Part shown: in pieces, positions 58,224 to 64,000 of the stretch
Layout of the letters: each line of letters starts with the position of its first letter
Numbering within the stretch: the stretch's first letter is position 1
Program-made: the position numbers and the translations under genes
NCBI GenBank assembly: GCA_019054805.1
Contig: JAHQIY010000003.1
Location: forward strand, 6,448,001 to 6,512,000
Source: Brachionus manjavacas
Lineage: Eukaryota > Rotifera > Eurotatoria > Ploima > Brachionidae
Length of the DNA stretch: 64,000 nt
Reading direction: 5' to 3'
The notes under the pieces: generated by a model
Databases searched by the model: none
Told to the model about the DNA's origin: nothing
What the model saw: the letters and a program-made list of their open reading frames with translations, nothing else

Positions 58224-58790
58224 TGAGTCATAGCAGGGAAGCACCCTGCGAACAATCCAAAACAACTTGAATCGCTATGATGACTGGTTGTGCGTTTGGC
58301 GAGAAGGAATGTGGGACGATGAGTGTTCGAGCTAAGACCCCCCCCCCTCCAGTCCTAGCGTAAACGCTTCTGGGAACTGCCCAGGCCTTCAACTCACCGT
58401 CTCACTGACTGGGCCATGGTTGGTCGTTGAGGTTTAGGTGGTGGTGGTGTTCGTGCGGGCAAGATGTATGTCGAGGCGGGCCTTGAAGCTCTTAAGGGTT
58501 GAGCGTTGACTGTCGAGGACGCGAGGTTGTTCCAGGTAGATGTAACTCTGTTATTTAGGAAGTTTGTTCGCGCCGGGCAGTTGGATAGTTGGACAAAAAG
58601 GCGTTTTTTGTGACCCCTGCTTGCGATTGCTGGGCCGTGACAGGCGATGGACGATATAAGTTTGGTTGAGGCTAGCCAGTAGATGTCAAGTAGTCCATTA
58701 GCGATTTTTTAGTGGGAGATGAGGTCACCCTTTGATCTGCGTGATTCGAGGGGTGACCTCATCTTGTTTAATTTAAAAGATATCGTGAAA
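58193..58790 (-). mobile_element. GC-rich LINE 3' end with (TTA)n tail
   Basis: A GC-richer block in AT-rich DNA. On the minus strand, frames give ARTNFLNNRVTSTWNNLASS and, shifted by one, LKSFKARLDIHLARTNTTTT: the NNRVxxxWNxL and SFKxRLD blocks of CR1-like LINE ends, with a frameshift between them. The 3' end is the (AAT)n run at 58193-58220. A C10 run lies at 58339-58348. A 14-bp hairpin (58717-58730 with 58751-58764) marks the other border. Confidence 0.8.
58717..58764. repeat. Perfect 14-bp stem hairpin
   Basis: AGATGAGGTCACCC pairs with GGGTGACCTCATCT across a 20-base loop. It sits at the 5'-truncated edge of the GC-rich LINE block. Confidence 0.8.
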
Positions 58791-59313
58791 TAGTTTTTAA
58801 TGGACTTTTTCCCAATTATAAATTTCCGTAAATGTCAAATTTTTCAGAAAAAATTGGTTCTTATTAAATTTAAAATTTTTTTTCTCATTTTTGGTAATTT
58901 GTTAATTTAAATTTAACAATTGAAGTAAAAAATGTTCTAAATTATTTAACCGTTATTTCAAAGGCGTTCAGAATTATAATATATTTTAACAGTTAAATTT
59001 TTACTTTAGAATATTTTATAGAAATATATAACTTACTTCTAAAAAAAATCTAAGATTATGTGTATTATTAATGTTTTTACATTTTTCACAACTTATTTAT
59101 CTTTTTTTTGTTATTGTTAGAGCAAAATGCACCTATTAGATATCTTAAAAATTTAAATACATAAAAAAATTTACATTTTTTTTAATTACATAAGTTAAAA
59201 AACATATTTTGATTAGCTTCATTTTTGAAAATTTAAAATAATATTAATAATAATCAATTCATTCAAGTTTTTATTTTAATAAAATAAATTTAAACAGTGA
59301 GTTTTTGGATAGT
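58791..59313. other. AT-rich spacer downstream of FNTB
   Basis: Only AT-rich sequence; includes the FNTB 3' end. Confidence 0.4.
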
Positions 59314-61211
59314 TTATTCTGATATTTGAATCGGATGATTCTTAAAATAATTAATGGCTCTAGTTGCGCCTTCAAACCCAATATTGAACAATGGGTGAGT
59401 ACGATTCTTAATAAATCGTTTGAAAAATTTTAAATCTTTGTAATATTTTGACTTACTAATAAGCTGTCATCATTTCCGCAAATATTAACTGTATTGTCCA
59501 TGCAATATTGAGATACCGATAGTCCTGATAAGCCGTAGCACGTATGATAATAATCCCGGTTTCTTTTTAGAAATAGATTATCAAAATTTGACAAATAAGA
59601 AAAAAAAAATTTAAACAAAAATTAAAAATAATTTGTGAAACACTCTAGAGTATGTAGAAATTTATTTGGTTTCTTTTAAAAATAAAAAAAAAATTTTTAC
59701 TTTCCCGGTTTGTCAATAATTCCACCATAATTTGCTTGGCAACATATTAAGATATACTCTTGAAGAGCCTCTAAAATTGACGAAAAATAAATCTGAATTT
59801 AAAGATAATAATTTGAAACAATCTTACCTCTGTCAAACAGCCAATTTTGATTATCCTGAAGATATTCACTATCTTAAATTTATAAGTCTTTGAAGTATTT
59901 ATTAAAATTAAATTGAAAAAAAATACCTAATATCAACACAGAATGAATAATTGGAAACATTCCTCCCTGCCAAAAAGAGTAACAACAATCGACCAACTTG
60001 TTGGTTCTTCCTTGAAAGCCGCCCTCGAACTTCATTTGTTTGTTTACTAGCCAATACTATTTATATAAACTTAAAAAAGTCTTAGCATCAATTTAAATCT
60101 ACCGTAAGCTTTTCAATGTCACATTTTTTTTCTTTACCCAAAAGCTTAAGTGCTGCAAGTGCACAAAAACTGTAACCTCCGTGGGCTTCATTGAACGGAG
60201 TTGCACCAAAACCACCTTCATAAGTTTGACAGCTTTCGACAAAAAAATTAAAATTAAAAAAATTAATTTTTAAATAATCAAGAAATACCTTAAGATCCAT
60301 TCAATGACCTTGTCAAATAACTTTGGTTCAAATTGCTCTAAGTTGCACAATTTTGCAACACTAATGGCACAATAAGCTCCCCTGGTAAAAATTTTAATTT
60401 TATAGCTAAAACAAGACCAAAACTAGTAATAAATACCGAACATCTTCTTCTCCGTCGGTGTGCATACACATTGCTCCATTATCTAATATTAAAGACTTGA
60501 TCCAAGATAATAATGGTTTTACCTTAAAAATAAAGAAATAAAACTTTTCAAATTTTGTTAATTTTATTCTACTTTGATAATTTTTAGGGCTCTATCAGAA
60601 TTTAAATTGCATAAAGCATTCACAGCCGCATAAGTGGTTGCAAGATGAGAAATTTGTCCAGGCCCACCACCAAAGCCTCCAGTTTCGTTTTGACAAGTGT
60701 CCAGAAATTTTGTTACTCTAATTTATAAAAAAAATTATTATTAAAATTCTTAAAACAGCTATTTACTCATCAATTAGTTCTTCACTAAAATCAGTGTTCA
60801 AAAGAAACAAAGAATGCAAGATCCAGTAGCATATCCAAGGCTGACTTGAATCTAAACACTATTCTTTTTTAATATCAAACGCCAAAATAAAATAATTTGA
60901 CTAAAATTTACCTCAAATGATGATGGCAAATTTCTTATTCCTCGTTGAAGAAACTTTATGTGAAAATTTCTGTCTAAAAATGGCAATCTTTGCAACAAAT
61001 AAGTCAAGTTTTAAAAATATAAAGATTATATCTACTCAGAGTCCTTAAGATAATTCTGTATGAACTTTTCATAACAATTTCTGACAAGTTCTTCAGTATT
61101 TATTTGCTCTCTTGTAGTGTGAGTTTGATCGTCGGTTCTTTGAGGTGTCATAAGGTTGAGAAAATTGGCATCTGCCAGACACCTTATATTTTCACGATCA
61201 GTTAAATTCAT
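59314..61211 (-). CDS. FNTB: Protein farnesyltransferase subunit beta
   Basis: Catalytic subunit that, with the alpha subunit, adds farnesyl to CaaX cysteines. Twelve exons: 61211-61036, 60987-60912, 60858-60767, 60717-60573, 60522-60437, 60381-60289, 60232-60103, 60056-59927, 59872-59828, 59770-59701, 59562-59457, 59406-59314. Introns are short (46-138 bp) and all phases fit, giving 413 residues (human 437). FLDRNFHIKFLQRG opens the barrel. Five QxxxxGGFGxxP-type repeats are visible, including ETGGFGGGPGQISHLATTYA, YEGGFGATPFNEAHGGYSF and KFEGGFQGRTNKLVDCCYSF. Zinc ligands are kept: Asp and Cys in VDCCYSFW and His in DYYHTCYG; so are the peptide-pocket Trp residues in QPWICYW. It faces the ankyrin gene head to head, with 152 bp between start codons. 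Confidence 0.97.
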
Positions 61212-61269
61212 TTTGATAAATGTTCAAAAGCGTATTTAATTTGCCTGATTATTTTATATTTAAAATTTT

Positions 61270-61287
61270 TTTGGTCACGTGACCAAA
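61270..61287. promoter_or_regulatory. Palindromic E-box in the FNTB/ankyrin divergent promoter
   Basis: TTTGGTCACGTGACCAAA is a perfect 18-bp palindrome centred on CACGTG, and its core GTCACGTGAC equals the site preferred by MITF/TFE and USF bHLH-zipper factors in animals. It lies 58 bp from the FNTB start codon and 76 bp from the ankyrin start codon, so it can serve both. Function is inferred. Confidence 0.6.
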
Positions 61288-61363
61288 ATAAGTAATAATT
61301 CTATTCATATTTAAACTTAAATTTAGTCAAAATTAAAAATGAACCAAGTTTTGTTTTAAAAAC

Positions 61364-62736
61364 ATGAAAACAAAAAATAAATCGTACAACAATGAATCGA
61401 TGATCCGTGCCGTCAAAGATAAAAATTTGCAAAAACTCAAAAATATTCTCGAAACTTCAAAATGTTGTTTAAATTACTCGAATAAAGTAGGTAAATTATA
61501 TTTTATTCACTTCTTTTTAGAGTTTGATTTTATATTAAGAATATTTGCTCTATAAAAATCAAAAAATCAAAATATTTATTTAAAAATTTTCAAATAAATA
61601 AAATAAATTCTTGTAAATAAATTTTAAATTAAAAAAAAGGATGGCATGAACGCTCTTCATATAGCAACCTCAAATAACGATTTAGAAATGGTCAGCTATC
61701 TGATAAATCAAAAAATAGACCTAGATTCACGATCTAATTTGAATCGAACAGCATTACACTATGCCTGCCAAGGTGGATACCTCGATATAGCCTCTTTGTT
61801 GATTGAAAACAATTCTGATGTAAACGCTGCTGACTTTCTGGACATGACACCTTTGCACTTGTGTGCTGAAAAAAATAACAATCAAATAGCCAAAATATTA
61901 TGCAAAAGCAAGAACATTAAATTGGATAGGTGCGATAGATTCAATCGAACCAGTTATTCAATAGCCAAATCAAACAAAAATCGCGAGTTGATTAAAATAC
62001 TTGAAGATCTAAAAAATGAAATAAATAATGAGAAAAAATGTGAGGTGAATAATAAAGATTTGGATCTAAGCACTCAATTGTCTGAATTTTATAAAAAAAA
62101 AAGTTTTGCTCGACCGATCAGCCGATCGACCAAACAGACAATTTACAATTTTTACACCGATTCTTTACCTGAAAAGACCATGGCATCAAGTTCTGTTATG
62201 AGCTCAAAGTCAAAGCCTAAATCGTGTTCAGTTGAATTTAATGAGAGTTCATCAGATAGTGAATGTCATTACGACATTAATAAAAAGAAAAAACTAAGCT
62301 CTTCACCAAATTTTGTAGATAATAATTTAAATTGGATGACTAATCAGTCAAATATTGATATTTCAAATGTTGAACTATCACTTACAGGTGATTTTTTGAA
62401 ATTAGGTCTTTTTTTTTTATTTTAAAACTTACTTTAGAGGCGGGGAAATTAACATTAGATTATTTGAATAAAACTGACCCTATCGGAGATGAACAGGTCT
62501 ATTGAAAAAAATGATTAAATTAAAATTTAAAATTTAAAAAATTGTTAAAAATATTTTAGCGTCTTCTAATGAAATTGATGAATGACTTGGAAAACGATGA
62601 CAAAGATGAAATAAATGATATGATTGTTGACGAAGAGGATCAAAAGTTAGAGAAAAATTTTTTGAATTTGATCACAGATACGGACCAAAATGACGTGGAC
62701 TATTATAATATTTTTGATAATTTTTCATTTTCTTAA
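61364..62736 (+). CDS. Ankyrin-repeat protein, unknown function
   Basis: Four exons: 61364-61486, 61640-62387, 62438-62496, 62560-62736; introns 153, 50 and 63 bp with matching phases; 368 residues. Residues about 10-165 form four to five ankyrin repeats: GMNALHIATSNNDLEMVSYL, NRTALHYACQGGYLDIASLL, DMTPLHLCAEKNNNQIAKIL and a weaker last one (NRTSYSIAKSNKNRELIKIL). The rest is polar, with serine-rich (SVEFNESSSDSE) and lysine-rich stretches, then an acidic C terminus (DLENDDKDEINDMIVDEEDQ) ending NFSFS. No catalytic or membrane segment. I do not recognise a named family; a scaffold or transcription cofactor is possible. It probably shares a promoter region with FNTB. The exon 1 donor AAA|GTAGGT was chosen over the overlapping GTAG|GTAAAT because only the first keeps frame. 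Confidence 0.85.
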
Positions 62737-63164
62737 AAAAAAAACAAATTAATTTATCTTCCAATTTTTTTTTGTTAATAATAATTATTATTCATAGAAT
62801 AAATAATTTAATTATAGAATATATTTAATTTAATAATTAAAAATAAGAAATTTCATTAAATAATAATATACAACGAAATAATGTCCGAAATGCGACTTAA
62901 TATTGTTAAAAAAATTTAATGATTTTTGTTAACAATTTATATTTTTATTCATTTAGTTAGTGAAAAAAATCTTAACTCGTATCACGAAATTTAGAAATTT
63001 CAGAATTCATTCTTTATTCATATTAATGGTTTTCCGCCGCAAGTTACAATAGACTCCGAGTGAGGCTCATTTTTATCTCTTTTTTCTAGAAAAAAATTGT
63101 AATTTTTTGAATTCAGTTAAATTTTTTTTTAAATATTTATTTTTTATTTAAAAAATAATTTAGA
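62737..63164. other. AT-rich spacer
   Basis: 3' flank of the ankyrin gene; nothing else recognised. Confidence 0.4.
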
Positions 63165-64000
63165 GATTATCTCCAGAGCGGCGTAGGCTCCCTTTTCAGC
63201 CTTCCAGGTAAGAAAAAGAGTAAATAGTAAAAATTAAATGAGTAAATGAATATAAAATAAAAGTAAAAAAGTGTAATGCTATAATAAGGCTAAAATTTAG
63301 TTTAAAAAAGAGAAAAAAAAAATATGATTTTTCGATTTTAAAAAATTTTAGAAATTGTGAAATTGGCGTTTGCTCGGTAGTCTATTTTTTTAATGCTTTA
63401 TAAATCGTTTTTGCTTGGATGCTTGTTTTTGTCTCGAAAATTTTTTAAAATTTGGAATACTTGCTTAAATAGGTCTACAATTTTTCGATAAAATCCGATT
63501 CCTTTTTTTCAGTAATTAAATAAAATTCAAAAAATGCATCTCATTTGCATCCAAAACGTGCCTTTTTTCAGTCAGCATATTTGAAATATTTTATCAATTA
63601 AACCATATTACTCATAATAATATTGATGGCATAAAAATGGCCCGGAATTTGTTTTGGTTCGGATTAGATCTTTTTACAAAAATCGCCGATTTCCTTTGCA
63701 ATATATTTTTATTTATCTCTTGGTTTCATTATTGAGTTGGTTTGATCTGTCTTTAAGTTTATTTGTAGAGGGTTAAATTGATTTTAAGGTATCCATCTAA
63801 AGCCTTTGATTCAGCGAATTGGGTTCACTTTTTAAACTTTTTTTCCATGATGTCTTGTAGAAGGCTTTTGTAGGTTAGTTTTGAATCAAGTTTGATACCT
63901 AAAAAGGTAGGATTTGGCTCAAATGGTACCTCTTTCTGGTCGATTTTGAGATTGAGCTTGTATTTCCTTTCGTAGTTGCTTGTCTTACCAGCCAGTAGTT
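63165..64000 (-). mobile_element. LINE 3' part, running off the window
   Basis: At the window end the minus strand encodes TSNYERKYKLNLKIDQKEV and FEPNPTFLGIKLDSKLTYKS, the block after the reverse-transcriptase palm where family A has EIKFLGIKFDSKLNF; sequence differs, so this is a separate family. The rest (63200-63850) is too decayed to read. The 3' end seems to be the GC-richer AGAGCGGCGTAGGCTCCC segment at about 63175, with an AAATAAATA-like tail. Confidence 0.7.

Noticed and set aside
1-64000. CRISPR arrays, operons, ribosome binding sites
   Set aside because: The window is eukaryotic, with spliced genes; no regularly spaced identical repeats are present.

Overview
The window is AT-rich nuclear DNA from a small-genome animal. 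The protein-coding genes are clear metazoan orthologues. Most introns are only 45-57 bp with GT..AG ends, and intergenic DNA is full of decayed non-LTR retrotransposons and short inverted-repeat elements. Compact introns, strong AT bias and the types of LINE and MITE debris fit a monogonont rotifer (Brachionus-like). That assignment is inference from style, not a database match.

Layout. 1-1239 (-): 5' part of the chaperonin subunit CCT-eta, running off the window. 1.2-7.6 kb: a transposon graveyard with a Tc1-type MITE, several truncated copies of one LINE family and a CR1-like LINE end. 7981-10194 (+): an intronless LRR-ectodomain 7TM receptor. 10.2-13.9 kb: a piggyBac-like deletion derivative, a TTACGTAA-rich element and a Tc1/mariner transposase fragment. 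13993-22965 (+): Dicer, as one 5.6-kb exon, a 2.85-kb intron holding a foldback element, and a final exon. 23-28.9 kb: solo-LTR-like segment, 524-bp foldback element and a decayed Tc1 element with an IR/DR-type end structure. 28902-32183 (-): CDC50/TMEM30. 33946-41274 (+): EHBP1. 41.5-44.3 kb: LINE end, second foldback copy, tRNA-Gly(GCC). 44498-45574 (+): maleylacetoacetate isomerase. 45.6-47.9 kb: LINE flanked by long direct repeats. 48760-51733 (-): SH3BP5-like. 54.0-54.8 kb: decayed MULE-like gene between 73-bp direct repeats. 56448-57014 (-): mitochondrial ribosomal protein mS25. 58.2-58.8 kb: GC-rich LINE end. 59314-61211 (-): farnesyltransferase beta, head to head with an ankyrin-repeat gene (61364-62736, +) across a 152-bp promoter region with a palindromic E-box. 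63.2-64 kb: another LINE.

How they relate. Genes are housekeeping and mostly independent. CDC50, EHBP1 and SH3BP5 all belong to membrane-trafficking pathways. EHBP1 ends in a CaaX box (CVVQ), and the enzyme subunit family that reads such boxes (FNTB) is encoded 18 kb away; this is probably coincidental linkage. Exon structures were built by hand from homology and phase-consistent GT/AG sites, and every complete spliced gene gives an uninterrupted frame. The most notable observations are a Dicer whose helicase has lost its ATPase motifs, a natural Cys-to-Ala change in the GSTZ1 signature, transposon derivatives that look like joined ends of longer transposases, and unusually long direct repeats around two insertions.
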